Assembly: GCF_027595985.1 (NCBI RefSeq)
Contig: NC_073305.1
Span: 104,343,535-104,407,534 of the forward strand
Direction of reading: 5' to 3'
From: Sorex araneus
Taxonomy: Eukaryota > Chordata > Mammalia > Eulipotyphla > Soricidae
Length of the DNA stretch: 64,000 nucleotides
In this document: in pieces, positions 1 through 12,096 of the stretch
Layout of the letters: every line of letters begins with the position of its first letter
Position numbering within the stretch: position 1 is the first letter of the stretch
The notes under the pieces: model-generated
What the model saw: the letters and a program-made list of their open reading frames with translations, nothing else
Database searches by the model: none
Told to the model about the DNA's origin: nothing
Program-made: the position numbers and the translations under genes

Positions 1-150
1 ATGGTGGTAGGGAAACAGGGGACGATGGAGGTGGGAAATGCACACTGGTGAAGGAACGGGTGTGGGAATCATTGTATGACTGAAACCCAATTATGAACAG
101 CTTTGTAATGGTTTATCTCATGGATATTCAGTTAAAAACATTAAAACGTG
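1..150 (+). mobile_element. L1 3' end (truncated by window edge)
   Basis: The sequence has the shrew L1 3' UTR signature in sense orientation: a G-rich run, a 'gcacactggtgaaggaacgg' motif, 'cattgtatgactgaaacc' and a terminal A-rich tail. The same motifs recur in about fifteen other places in the window. The 5' part lies outside the window. Confidence 0.8.
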
Positions 151-1821
151 ATGTGGAGTACATGCCCAATTCAATCAGCTTAATCAATGTCTGAATAAAT
201 AGCAGTACTCCTACATTTTTTAAAAAGTAATGTTATTGAAGTATTGCTGCCATGAAACAAACTGTACATGTTGAAGGTATACATTCAGCTAAGTATAATA
301 CTAGAGATCTGAGAGACTGATGTCATTGTCTAGTTATAATAAGCATGGTCCTTGCTCCTGATGGTATATCTAGAAATCTTTGTAGCCCTTTTCTCTTATG
401 TACCTGTCTTGCAGTCTTCAAGTAACTATATTTTCAGGTTAAAAAATGATCTAAAAGTAGACTGTTCCTATGAAATCATTGGTAATTCACATGGTGCAAA
501 GTGAAATGGTAATTTCCATGAATGTCTATGAAAAAAAAATGTGAGCACTCCCTGATCCTTAAGACTACAAAATCCTACCTAGAAGTACATAAAACATAAA
601 ACATAAAATGCCACTAACATTTAGTAAAAGTAGGCATGATGTGTTAACTGTGTGGCCTGTGTAACATTGTTCCTGAAAAAGGAGCTTCATGGTGTCACCT
701 GCTTGGGGTGCATGCTGCCTTTTCAAAAGCTGCATAAAACCAATAGTGAAAGCTGTTTATGCTTTTTACCCTTTATCATATAGTAAGGACTGTTCCTTGA
801 ATTTCTTCCTCTTAGTAGAGAGAACAGAAACTAATGAAGATTTGTTAATAATAGTCAATGGAATATTTTTAAAAAGTGGAGGTGGGGCAGGCAATCTGAT
901 CTGTTCTCTGTCACTATTAATCATTTTTTTGAGTTAAATATAAATAAAATGATGATATATTCCTTTCATGGTCATTGTGTTTTTCACTCAGCATAGTTAT
1001 TTTGAGATAACCAAAGCTATGTATTCTAATAATTCATTTCTTTGCCTATTGGTATGTATTATGCTGCTTCCATCTATTGGTCATTATCAATTCAAATGAA
1101 CTTAATTGTGGATGATGCTTAAGCAATAATATGTTCTCCAACTAGAGTGAATCATTGTTAACAGTTTCTCATATTGTTGTTAAGAGACAAAGCTGGACTT
1201 AAAGTAAAACTTTTGTGTTCATCCTTATAATTGGGTTAATAGTAGAAGTCCTGGGCTTGGAGAAACGTCTCAGAGGTTGAACACATGCATTATGGGTAGA
1301 GAAGCTGGGCTGGGTCACTGGCACAGTAAAAAATAAAGGAAAAAGATGAAGTAACTAATTCCCCATTGTATTGAGAGTTGAGTGTGTCATTGATAAAAAG
1401 TACTAGTTATCAATGTGTAGTTTGGCTTCTAGATAAATGAACAGAAGAAGGACAGTGTCAGAAGATACACTGGGTTTTAGGATCCAACCCCACAAGAAAG
1501 CAATTTCTTTTCTAATAATTTTCCAATATTTTGAGCATTGTTACTAATGATGACAAGTTTTCACACTCAAGCATATTATATTCAGAGGCAAGCATTTTTT
1601 TTTCTGGGAGTCTGTCTTAATTTCATACTGAATTATTTGGAAAATTGATCAAATCTGTAATTTCTGGCAGAAGTAGTAATAAATCTTACAGGGATGATAA
1701 TGTAGAAAAGATATCATTTCAAGGTATATACCTTTAAGACTTTCATCTTGCAAAACTTCATCACCTACCTTCTTGATTTTATTCTGAAATATGATTTTAA
1801 AAATTGGTTTTTCCATTTTGA
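151..1821. other. Intronic/unique DNA, no gene seen
   Basis: AT-rich sequence with no recognisable coding exon, RNA gene or young repeat. It probably belongs to an intron of the decayed minus-strand IMPG1 gene, since exons lie to the right in the expected order. Confidence 0.45.
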
Positions 1822-1995
1822 TTTTTTTTCTTTTGGGGTCACAGCCAGCGATGCACAGGGGTTACTGCACAGGGCTCATGCCTCAGGAATTATTCCTGGT
1901 GGTACTCAGGGCACCATAGGAGATGCTGAGAATTGAACCCGGGTCCACCGCATGCAAGGCAAATGCCCTACCTGCTGTGCTATCGCTCCAGCCCC
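1822..1995 (-). mobile_element. Short A-tailed tRNA-derived SINE
   Basis: Read on the minus strand it begins 'ggggctggagcgatagcaca', followed by a tRNA-like B box region (gggttcaattc), and ends in an A-rich tail (poly-T on the plus strand). This is the short SINE type, with no RTE-derived tail, so L1 is its likely mobiliser. Confidence 0.85.
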
Positions 1996-4795
1996 AGTTT
2001 TTCAGAATGGAGGGAGGGAAGAATGAACATTTGCACAATCATCAAGGAAACTAATTTTCTTTAGCTTCAAATTAAAAAATTGTTCTTTAGCATTAGTGAC
2101 TAGACAGAAGATCTTGACATCTATGCAGGAAATTCCATCAGCTTTTATTTCTCTCTCATCCATCTAATTGCACATGGAATACTGTGCAGCATTATCTTGA
2201 AATTAAGAAAAATAAATCTGCTTTGGCAAATATTAAGGGTTTTAACTTTTATAACTTTCACTTTTCAGTGTTTAATTTCTCTAAAGTTATACCAGAGGAT
2301 CCTGATGCTTCTGAAAAAAATAAATTTAATGCCCCACTGCCTTGAAATTATTTTTGAGAGTGGGTGGAGTCCCTGCTTGTAACATCTCGTTCTAGAACAT
2401 TAGGGTAAAGAAATCAGAAAGGACCAGCTTTCCCATTTTGCAAATCCTCCTTGGGGCATATAATCTCATTATGCAGTGAGTCATTAAGAAAATATTATGA
2501 TCTTAGTCATATATATTTTAAATAATGATAACTATAATGAGATGTAAGCATTCTTGCCCCTAGTCCCAAACCCACACGAGGATGGTGAGATGCTGATGCA
2601 TATAGTCCTGTTAGTGGGTAAGTGTTGAGGACATAATCAAACACTGTTTTAGCATGGCATTATTTTGTTACTTTTTTAATTTGAAAAGTAATTTTTTCCT
2701 GGTAACACACTGTCCAGACATCAAAATGATGCAGCAGCTGTATTTTGTAAGTCTTACTTCCATCCTTGACTCTAACTCCCCCTTTTCCTTGAATTCTCCT
2801 ACTGCATAAAGAGTCTTTTACTAGTTTCACCTATTTTTTTTAGGGCCCACCTAATATGTTGAAATGATGATAACACTTAGCATTCAATAGGAAGCCGGGC
2901 AATCAGAAAGCAAGACAACTAACTGCAACTATTTTTTGATCTGTCTCTACTGAGGCATTTTCCTAAGAGGTTCGTTTTAAACATTGCCAAGGACAAGCAG
3001 ATGAGCTCTCTGCAGAAAGCAGCATTTCTGACTCCATAGGGAAGAAGGAATCCAGTTCCTGTGTTGCCCCTTAAATATCACCTAGAGTCATGTTCTAATT
3101 AGACAAGTTCTTTATCTGAAATGTATTCAGTTTTCAGGATTTAGCCGAGCTAAACAATCAGGGGAAAGGGACCTTATAATCCTCATGATATTGCTTTTAA
3201 AAGAGGATAGGAAGAAAGTCATTTAAAAATTGAGAAGAGTCAAATTCGCTTACTTACCTAAATCCTAACACCTGGATTTCTTTGAATCCTGGAAGTGTTT
3301 TAAATACCTTTTGCATCTGCAGAAAGAAAGAATTTATGAAATGCTTTTTGGTTCTATTGGGTCAGATCTTACCTAAGTGAAATGCCTGAACATTTTTGAG
3401 GAAATGAGAAAAGAAAATGGAAACTGTGGCACCTCTCAAGGTCCAATTCTTTGTTCTAAGCTATTTCTGAACCCCAGAGGAAAGAGTTGTGCTTTTTATT
3501 TAAAAGCTGTAATTGAGTGGTTCTGACCTGCTTTAATGATTACTTTACCTAGAGTATGAAATAGCTTTAAGATGGTACTTGGAAGAAACCTTTTTTCCCC
3601 TATAATGCCTGTATTTATATACACATAGACTGTAATTTCTGAATTGAATTCTATGATTTAGAAAATATCCATAATGTTAAAGGAATTATTAAAGTAAAAA
3701 TGGTTTCTGCACTTAAAATGGTAAAAGCGGTCTGTAAAAGCTTAAGTTAGCTCTAAGATTTATGTGGAATTCATAGTAAAGTTTTTAATTAAGCTAACCT
3801 TGCTAATGAGGCAGAATGATAGGATATTTTACAGTTGTATACTCAATTACTCCCCAACACACTACAGCCTGACTTTGCCCCATTTTCTCCCAGCAAAGAG
3901 GGATTTCTCCAGGCCACTGTCTCTCAGCTCTTTCAAATCCATTGGCATTTCTATTTCCCCTCTACAGTTGTTCAACCCTGTTCTTCTTTTCCACTGACCT
4001 GTGCACTATCTCAACTTCTTTACCCTATTTCTGTGATCACTCTTCACTTTACAAAGATTCTACATGTTTTCACCTCAGTCTCTTAAGGTAACTTTTCTCA
4101 CAGTTACTCAGGAACTTAAGGCAATGTGCTAAATTCTGGGAGTACATTACCACATGGATGCACAGGAACAGCCCCACTCAGCTCCAACAAAGCCTGGGGG
4201 CAAGAAAGACCAAGAGGAAGAAAGGGAAAGTGAGGTGAAAGCAATGTTGAAAAAGTGCGCAGGGACTGGTCCTTTAATTTTTTTCTCTGGTTCTAATCCT
4301 CCCCGCCTCCTGTTGAAGGATCTCATTTTCTTTCATGGCTTAATAGCCACCTAAGACACTAGGAATTTTCCACATAAATATTCTAGCATTTTGTCTTATT
4401 TAAGTATGTGAGGTAGAGTCATTCCCATTCTCTTGAATTTGCTTTCCGTCCTGTGTACTCTCAGTGAATCCTCTCTCTATCTCATGACCTCAGTGAAGGT
4501 CATGATACATGTTATCTTTCAGCAGAGATGGCCCTGGAATCTCAGCCAGCTTTCCTCTGTGCTCCTTAAGTCCAATCACTCCTGGTGTCTCACATTACTT
4601 GATTTTCCACTGTATTACCTTTATTCCCAAGACTGATACATCCTCCATCCCTTAACCTCTTGTACTGCTGAAATGTTTTTCTGGGAGTGTGTGGTGAGAG
4701 GAAAGAGAAATTTAGGTGGGAAGCTATGTCAGGGAGATGTCTACACTTGATTATAGTTTTTTTCTAAGTAAATCATTCTGTATTTGGTAGAGGGT
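1996..4795. other. Intronic/unique DNA, no gene seen
   Basis: About 2.8 kb without young repeats. Short ORFs occur on both strands but none shows family resemblance, splice-flanked exon structure or composition unlike its surroundings. I searched it for downstream IMPG1 exons encoding the rest of the SEA domain and found none I would defend. Confidence 0.4.
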
Positions 4796-4935
4796 TGTTT
4801 TTTGGGCCACACCCAGCTATACTCAGGGGTGACTCCTGGCTCTATACTTAAGCCACTCGGGAACTAAATGGGATTCCTGGGGCTTCTCTGTATCAAAGCA
4901 GGCTTTCTACCTGCTGAGTATGTCTTTAATCTCAA
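4796..4935 (-). mobile_element. Old, diverged SINE
   Basis: The plus strand starts 'ttttttgggccacacccagc', the reverse complement of the SINE 3' half. The remainder (ctcaggggtgactcctggct, then a degenerate head) is recognisable but strongly diverged, so this is an old copy. Confidence 0.65.
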
Positions 4936-5001
4936 GTAAATCATTCTATACTTGTTGGTCTTTACTAGAAAACCTTTGACGGGTGGCACTGCTTACAGTA
5001 T

Positions 5002-5198
5002 AAGGTTCAATTCTTTTTTTTCTTTTTGGGTCACACCTGGCGATGCACAGAGGTCACTCCTGGCTCTGCACTCAGGAATTACCCCTGGTGGTGATCAGGG
5101 GACCATATGGGATGCTGGAAATTGAATCTGGGTCAGTCGCGTGCAACCACACACCCTACCCATTGTGCTATCACTCCAGCCCCAAGGTTCAATTCTTT
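5002..5198 (-). mobile_element. Short SINE with 15-bp TSD
   Basis: A complete short SINE (about 5017-5183) lies in antisense. It is bounded by the perfect direct repeat aaggttcaattcttt at 5002-5016 and 5184-5198, the target-site duplication. The A-tail side is on the left, next to 'tttttttctttttgggtcac'. Confidence 0.92.
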
Positions 5199-5330
5199 AG
5201 AAAAGCACTTAAGACACTCAACAATCTAATCCTTCCACTGCCTGAGGACCTTTACCACCTGTACTTTCAATTAGTACTAGTTTCTTGGCCAATTTTGTAT
5301 TTTCTATTTTAAAAAATCTCCAACTCTGTT

Positions 5331-5356
5331 CATATATATATATACATATATATATT
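5331..5356. repeat. AT-rich microsatellite
   Basis: An interrupted (AT)n tract. Confidence 0.8.
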
Positions 5357-5549
5357 TAACCCAAGAGACAGTGTCTTTTACTTTTGTTCATTGATTGTCC
5401 CTTTTTTGTCTTTCACAGACTACCCAAATCACTTCTCTACTAAAGCATTTGTGGAGCTCCAAATCAGTTTCCATTTGTTCTTAACCCCAGTATTGGAGAG
5501 TTTAACATTTGATATATCACATACAGGCTGGGAGATACATCGTTTTCCC

Positions 5550-5690
5550 TTACTAAGATAATGTTCCTGGGATTCAGGGACTATGTTATATTTATTTATC
5601 TTGATTTTCCTCCAGGGAGCTAGAAAATTGTTGTCACATAATAGGAACTCATAAAATTTTGTTTACATGAATGAGTGTTTCTTTAGTCTC
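5550..5690 (+). mobile_element. Ancient L2-like 3' end
   Basis: The order of motifs (cagggactatgtt, a T-rich stretch, ggagctag, cacataataggaactcataaa, then a 'gaatgag'-type end) follows the L2 LINE 3' terminus. It is highly diverged, as expected for a fossil element. Confidence 0.5.
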
Positions 5691-5964
5691 TGAACACAAC
5701 AGCATGTTGCTCTCTTGTTACAGTATCCCAGCTTAATTCTGGGTTTACATGGTCTATGTCAGGGACTACAGAGAGATGCACAGAAGCCCCTAGTTTACTC
5801 ATACTGGACTTTAGCATGCATCATCAAGTTTTTTTTTAAGCTATAAGATGAATTTTCTGAATTTTCTCTCTATATGATAGTTTCTTATGCAAATATTAAA
5901 AATAATTTTTACTTTATCCATGTATAATTACGATAGCCATGAATGTCATGTAGTTTTTGAGCAA

Positions 5965-6145
5965 TAAGGAGATAACTATGCAGATCTGAGTTTAAACATT
6001 AGTTTTGCTACTTTCTAGTGGCAAGGCCTCTTGAATTTATAGTTTAATGTCTCTGACTTTTCTTCTCCTTATCCAAAATGCAATAGCAAATACCTATGCC
6101 CTATGGTTGCTGTAAGGAATAACCCATAAAATAAGTGCCTGATAT
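5965..6145 (+). mobile_element. Ancient MIR SINE
   Basis: MIR-like order: 'ttgctactttctagtggcaag', 'taatgtctctgactttt', 'atagcaaatacctatg', 'gttgctgtaaggaataa' and 'aagtgcctgata'. This matches the core region of mammalian MIR with heavy divergence. Confidence 0.6.
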
Positions 6146-7435
6146 CCAGTGAGTGGAGCAGCAGAGTTTTTTTATTTTTTAAATTTATTTGCTTATTCTC
6201 TAGTTCTCCTCTGGATTGCCAGCAGCTTACTTGCCTTACTTTTCTATTACTCCCTCAAGAACCACAAAACACGGAGATTTTCCTACCAAACCTTCCATCA
6301 GTTGTTTCTGAAAGGTTCAGTGGGAGAAAGGATAGGATGTAAGTCCTCATTAAGTATCAGGATCAGGGAGCCTAGATGATACGTTTCTGTGCCTCAGTTC
6401 TCAATCCACCATTAATTTTGCAGAGGAGAGCTAGGAAATTGGGCTCTGCACAACTGGTCTCTGTGGTGGTGACAAATGGGAAAGGGTGTGGGCAGGCTTC
6501 AGGTCTGCTCTGACCTCCATTGACATACAGCATGGGGTCACAAGATATTTGTTGTACCTGAAACAGTTCCTGGGACTGTTTAAGTGTAATACTTCGCGCC
6601 TGACTTGCCCCCCTTTCTCTGGGATTACAGCAGAGATGCTGTTATATATAGCACAGGGGACTGCAGCTCCAGCATGGGGAGCCAGAAGTGTCACTGGGGA
6701 GTGCCATCTTCCCTCCAGGAGTGCGCTGGCAAACTGGTTTGAATGGGAGGGATTTATTGCTTGTGTCTCTGCCCTCCTTGTGAACCTATCTGTGATTGAT
6801 TGGAAATCAGCTTTGCTTGGGAGGGTGCAAAAGGCAACTAGGGAAGAGATGACAAATGCCTCCAGTTAATTCTGCTAAATAATCTTCTGGGGACCTTCTA
6901 ATCATAGAGTACTAACCGCTAACTTGCTAATTAAGTGCCCAGTTAATGTTATTAATAATACTAAGTATACAGGGGCCTTCCTGATAGTGCTGGAATATAT
7001 GTTAACAGGGCTATAAAAAGACAGCTGTGTTGAATTCTCATGAATGTTTGCACAGGATAAAGCATTCAGACAACAGTTAAGCATTTCTTTTGACATTTGC
7101 ATTAAATTACTCATTAGGTTTATTGTGGAAATCAAATTACTGCAAAGCACTGCCCATTAGTTCCTGATTAAGCCTGAATGGCTGCATTCATGCCAGAACT
7201 GGGCTGTGGTGGGGTTATCTGATGGCAAGCTGGGAGGGGATAAGGGCAGCTCAGGAGCCTGGAAGGGGAACAGATGCTAACATAGAGGGGCTACATCCTG
7301 CAGGTACCAGTACAAGTGCCATGTATGACAGTGCAAGTGGAATCAGGGGACTTCTTTGATGAACGCTGGAACAAGATGGAACAAGACTTACTCTTCTTTA
7401 AGTATAGGTTTTATTATTTATTTTTAGTGATTTTT
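6146..7435. other. Unique intronic DNA with homeodomain-core-rich block
   Basis: No exon or young repeat is seen. Positions 6900-7180 carry many ATTA/TAAT cores (for example gctaattaag, cattaaatta, cattaggt, ccattagttcc, gattaagcc). The 127-codon plus-strand ORF at 6486-6869 has no recognisable family resemblance and I treat it as chance. Confidence 0.35.
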
Positions 7436-8630
7436 TTTTTTTGCGTTTCAGTCATACAATGATTGAGTACCCATCCCTCCACCAGTGCCCATTTTCCACC
7501 ATCAATGGTCCCAGCAGCCCTCCCACCACCCCCACCCCGTTGCCCGACCCCTCCATCCCACTCTGCCTCTGTGGCAGGGCATTACCTTTTGCGTTCTCTC
7601 TCTCTCTCTCTCTCTCACCCTCCCCCCCTTTTGGGTGTTGTGGTTTGCAGTAGAGGTATTAAGTGGCCATCATATTCAGTCTATAGTCTACTTTCAGCTC
7701 ACATCTCACATCATCCATCCTAAGACGGGCCCTCCTAGCACCCTTTACTTGGTGGTCCCTTCTCTATCTGAGCTGCCTTTTCCCCCAGCATGTGAGGCAG
7801 GCTTCTAAACTGGAGTAATCCTGGTACTTTTCTCTAGTGTTCTTGGGTGTTAGTGTCCCATTCTGTTACTTTATATTCCGAATGAGCGCAATCTTTCTAT
7901 GTCTATCCCTCTCTTTCTGACTCATTTCGCTTAATATGATACTTTCCATGTTGATCCACCTATATGCAAATTTCATGGCTTCATCTGTTCTAACAGCTGC
8001 ATAGTATTCCATTATGTAGATGTACCAAAGTTTCTTTAATCAGTCATCTGTTCTCGGGCACTTGTTTTATTTTTTCCAGATTTTGGCTATTGTAAACAGT
8101 GCTGCAATGAACATAAAAGTGCAGATGTCATTTCGACTATACTTTTTTGCATCTCCAGGATATATTCCCAGAAGTGGTATTGCTGAGTCAAATGGGAGCT
8201 CAATTTCTAACTGTTTGAGAAGTGTCCATACTGTTTTCCAAAAGGGCTGAACCAGTTGGCATTCCCACCAGCAGTGAAGGAGAGTCTCTTTCTCCCCACA
8301 TCCACGCCAACTCTGGTTGCATTTGTTCTTTCAGATGTGGGCCAGTCTCTGTGGTGTGAGATGGTATCTCATTGTTGTTTTGATCTGCCTCTCCCTGATA
8401 ATTAGTGAAGAGCATTTTTTCATGTGTCTTTTGGCCATTTGGATTTCTTCTTTGAGAAAGTTTCTGTTCATTTCTTCACCCCATTTTCTGATGGGGTTGG
8501 ATGTTTACTTTTTGTGGAGTTCAACCAATGCCTTATAAATCCTTGATATCACCCCCTTATCAGATGAGTATTGGGTGAATATCCTTTCCCATTCTGTAGA
8601 CTGTCTTTGTATTCTGGTGACTGTTTTAAC
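7436..8630 (-). mobile_element. 5'-truncated L1: 3' UTR and ORF2 C-terminus
   Basis: Antisense L1. The plus strand runs from a poly-T, through the L1 3' UTR with a (TC)n tract near 7594-7616, into the reverse complement of the ORF2 C-terminal region (about 7880-8630). Minus-strand fragments such as '[15 protein letters not shown]' and '[20 protein letters not shown]' match the window's other L1 ORF2 copies. Frameshifts and stops break it. A younger L1-type insertion (8645-10082) lies at its 5' boundary. Confidence 0.85.
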
Positions 8631-8644
8631 TATAGATTTTTTTT

Positions 8645-10082
8645 GTTTATATACCCCAGTTTTTAATTATATTTATTTGGAATCACTTCACTTGCTTTCA
8701 CATTACTTTTATTTATTTATTTATTTATTTATTTTAACTTTTTAATTAAATTTTATTGAATCGCCATGTGGAGGGTTACATAGTTCTCAGGATTATGTCA
8801 ATTATACAATACTCAAACACCCTTCCCTTCACCAGTGCCCCTATTCCATCACCAACCACCCCAGTATACCTCGCGCCCCCCCACCCCGTCCCCGCCCTTG
8901 TAATTGATAAGTTTCACTTAGTTTACGCTTTATCTTGGTTACATTCTGTTTCAACACATTACTCGCTATTGTTGCTAGGGTTTCAAGCAAGTCCCATTGT
9001 TTGTTACATAACTTTTCTATTTTTTCCCCCCTCAACCCGCGCCACCGAGTTCACGCCTGTTTAGTATTCACCACGCTGCCTGACAAAGGAAAAAAAACCG
9101 GAAAAGATGGTTATTTCCTGTCATCAGCTGGCGTGGGGCTCTGGCTTAGTTGATAGTCTGGTAGAAAGTCTGCAGTTTCTGGAACCAAAAGTAGTGTGCT
9201 GGTGTCGGCCCCGGCTCGAGATTCCACCAGCATCTCGCTGTTCCATGTACATAATACTTTATTCCCTTGTATCCCATTCCCATGCCACCAGGTCCCTGTC
9301 AACTTAATGGACATCATACTATGGTTAATGCCACGCCACGTTTCTTCCCGAGAAAGAAGGATATTTCTTCTCAGCTGGCGTGGGGATATGGCTTAGTTCA
9401 ATCTAGAGAGATGGCTACCATTTTGGTTGCCTTCAATATTTCAACAAAAAACTTACTATTCTTGTTAGGGTTTCCCACCAAAGTCCAACCCGTTAAAAGG
9501 GAACCATTTCATATTGCTGATGATTAGATGACATTAGGTCACACGGCCGCAGCAGCGGCTGCGTGGTTTTGGGTTTCTGTATAAAGTCCAGGGAAAATTC
9601 TGCCTGAAATTCTATCACTACAATCTTTTACCCTTTTATGGTGCTCATAAGATGGGAAAATCTAGAGAAATACTGGGCCCCCGCACGGGCGGAAGTGGGA
9701 AAACTCCCTTGTCCTCCTCAGTCATACTGGAGCTGCGGGCGTGGCGAAGTGGGAAAGCCCACATGGCTGCACTCTCTTTAAGTGTCTGAAGTGGGCGGAG
9801 AATGGTACTTCCCCGCCCTCGATCTCCCGCCAGCCGCGCCGCGCATTTGGGTGTGTGTCTCCATTCTGTGCTTAGAGAAGTGGGGTGGAGGCTGTGCTGT
9901 GCCCAGGAGAGGTTGAGGGAGAGAGAGAGATTAAAAAAAAAGAGAAATGCCGGGCCCCCGCACGGGGGGCCTGGCGGAAATGCTCAAATCACATACTGCA
10001 GGTTGCTGGTGGGCTGCTGGTGTCCAAAGCAGCTCCCTTGTCCTCCTCAGTCATACTGGAGCTGCGGGCGCGGCGAAGTGGG
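8645..10082 (-). mobile_element. CpG-rich L1 3'-UTR insertion with probable 3' transduction
   Basis: This insertion is bounded by the direct repeat ctatagattttttt at 8630-8643 and 10083-10096. Read on the minus strand it is L1 3' UTR sequence (about 10082 to 8740), then a first A-rich end made of (TAAA)n repeats (about 8708-8735). About 60 nt of non-L1 sequence follow, containing AATAAA at 8672-8677, then a second short poly-A at 8637-8644 beside the TSD. That layout is the signature of 3' transduction. The 3' UTR is unusually CpG-rich and contains duplicated segments (9704-9753 with 10033-10082; 9665-9689 with 9942-9966). No ORF2 remains. Confidence 0.7.
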
Positions 10083-10179
10083 CTATAGATTTTTTTAAAG
10101 CTAGAATGGGCATGGCCATTTGATGGGGATACAGAAATCCTCTCCCCATAAATATTTATCTGGGAAGTGTTGGAAGCAT

Positions 10180-10400
10180 AGCATAATAGTTAAGATCAGG
10201 GGCTCTGGTGTCAGGCTGCTTATGTATGCATCTTGATTTTGCTAGTTATAGGTGTGACCTGTTGCTATATTAATTAGTCCTTTTGTGACTCAGTCTTTCT
10301 ATTTGTAAAAAAAGAGAAATAGAATAGCTTAAATTACAGGCTAATATAAAATCTTCAATGAGTTAATACATGTAAGGCATCAAGAAAAGTGCTAGCTATT
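10180..10400 (+). mobile_element. Ancient MIR SINE
   Basis: Contains the MIR order 'atagttaagatcaggggct', 'gttataggtgtgacct', 'tgtgactcagtctttct', 'aatgagttaatacatgtaa' and 'aaaagtgctagctatta'. This is one of the clearer MIR copies in the window. Confidence 0.75.
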
Positions 10401-10432
10401 ATATCTATACACAGATCTGGAAAGATATTTTT

Positions 10433-10734
10433 AAGGTCACATTTCTTTTTTTTGTTTGTTTCTTTTTTCCTTTTTTAAAAATTTTTTAATTGAATCACCA
10501 TGTGGAAAGTTACAAAGCTTTCAGGCTTAAGTCTCAATTATACAATGCTCGAACACCCATCCCTTCACCAGTGCACATATTCCACCACCAAGAATCACAG
10601 TATACGTCCCCCCCTCCCCAGCCTGTGTAGCTGATAAATTTTACTTTACTTTCTCTTTACTTTGATTACATTCAATATTTCAACAAAAAACTCACTATTA
10701 TTGTTTGGAGTTTACCCCCAAGGTCATATTTCTT
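10433..10734 (-). mobile_element. 5'-truncated L1 3' end with TSD
   Basis: An antisense L1 3' UTR fragment (about 10448-10719). It is flanked by aaggtcacatttctt (10433-10447) and aaggtcatatttctt (10720-10734), a 15-bp TSD with one mismatch. The plus strand shows poly-T, 'gaatcaccatgtggaaagtt', 'cacccatcccttcaccagtg' and 'ttgattacattcaatatttc'. Confidence 0.9.
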
Positions 10735-12096
10735 ATTTACCAAATTAGAAATATAAGGTCAGGGAAATGATGCCCAAATTTCCACAAGTAACTTTAAACA
10801 ATGGAAATATTAGAAATCAAATAATAAGTCAAGTGTAATTTTTTTGCATCATTCTATATCAGGTTGTTTTAGGTGATTAGAAAACTTGCAACAGGTCTGC
10901 TAAAGAGACCTTATGGTCAATTAAGTTTATGGTCAATTTGGAAGATTCTTTGATTATGCTAAGGATTTTCTAGAAAAATACATTTTAAAGAACAAATAGA
11001 AAAAGTGGAATTATTTTAAAATTCATTTTATGTAATAATCCATGTCTAAGTGCTTCTCTGCTTCATAAACATCTCATGCTGATGCCTTCTTTTTGAAGTT
11101 TATAGAAGTGATCCTTTACATTTTGTTGACTGAATGCTGATCCAAGGAGAGAGGAGAATTTCAGAGTTTGGAAAGCTTTATTGTTAATCACTTCAGCTGA
11201 GAGAAAGGAAACATCACATTCCCTAAGTATTCGAAGGGCAGGGCCTATTTGTTTTCTACCAGTACTGAGAAAGACGCTTGGCATCCAGACGCCCCATAAG
11301 TATAATTCATGGTTATGTAATCTTGTGATGGTCTTAGTTTTGCATTGACAGTCACTAAGTATATTAACTATATTTTAAACTGTTATGATGGAAGGTTGGT
11401 AAGGGTAAAGAAACAGTTTCTGTCTTCAAGAGAGAAACTATGGCCTAGTGGTGCTGGCTGAGGGTAGCATCAGGAGGGAGGAATGAAACAAAAGATGATA
11501 GACTTGTAACCAAACAATCTCTCAGGATGAACAGTGTGTGACAACAGTGGACACCAGGTGTTACCAGAGAAGAGATACTAAGGAACTTTCCATAATAAGT
11601 ATATTTATCTTAGGAAGGGCATTTAGACAGTGGTGAATATGGAAAGGTTCTAGGTGAGAAAAGATGGGAAAGAGACACCATCATTAATGGTATTGTAAGC
11701 CACAAAAATCTCAATCAATTTAAAAAAGATTGGAAAACAGTTTGCATTTCTGAAAAGTAGAGGGCAAAGGAGGGGAATGGTAACATGAGATAAAGCTGGA
11801 AATTAAGAGATCTTTAGTTCCAGAGGTCTTCGAATAGCATTTAGATGCCACATTCAGCATAACCATTGGAATTTATCCTGTAGGAAATAAAGAGCTGTTT
11901 AAGTTAATTAAGGACAGGCAGATATCATGATAGTTGGTAATAGAAGGGACAAGGTGGGCAGTTCCTCAGTTTAATGACAGAGAACAAGGTTAACACAACT
12001 GTCTTTCATTTAATGTCATGGAAAATGTCAAATCTTTAAATTGCATTAAGCTATAAAGTAGAAACAATATATTACACAAAGTATTATGGATTAAAT
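10735..12096. other. Intronic DNA between L1 insertions
   Basis: No young repeat is seen. The only candidate coding piece is the possible IMPG1 exon at 11065-11129, listed separately. The rest shows nothing I can name. Confidence 0.4.
11065..11129 (-). pseudogene. IMPG1: Possible degenerate IMPG1 SEA-domain exon
   Basis: On the minus strand a polypyrimidine tract (attctcctctctcctt) leads to an acceptor 'cattcag' ending at 11130. Downstream the reading 'FYKLQKEGISM' loosely resembles the IMPG1 segment FKKLPGFKKIHVL, which follows the exon at 12932-13079. It is in the expected order and 1.8 kb downstream. Extra and missing bases break the alignment and I see no clear donor, so the right end is arbitrary. 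This is a weak call. Confidence 0.3.

Noticed and set aside
6486..6869. 127-codon plus-strand ORF as a gene
   Set aside because: No recognisable domain, no matching splice signals, and an overlapping minus-strand ORF of similar quality.
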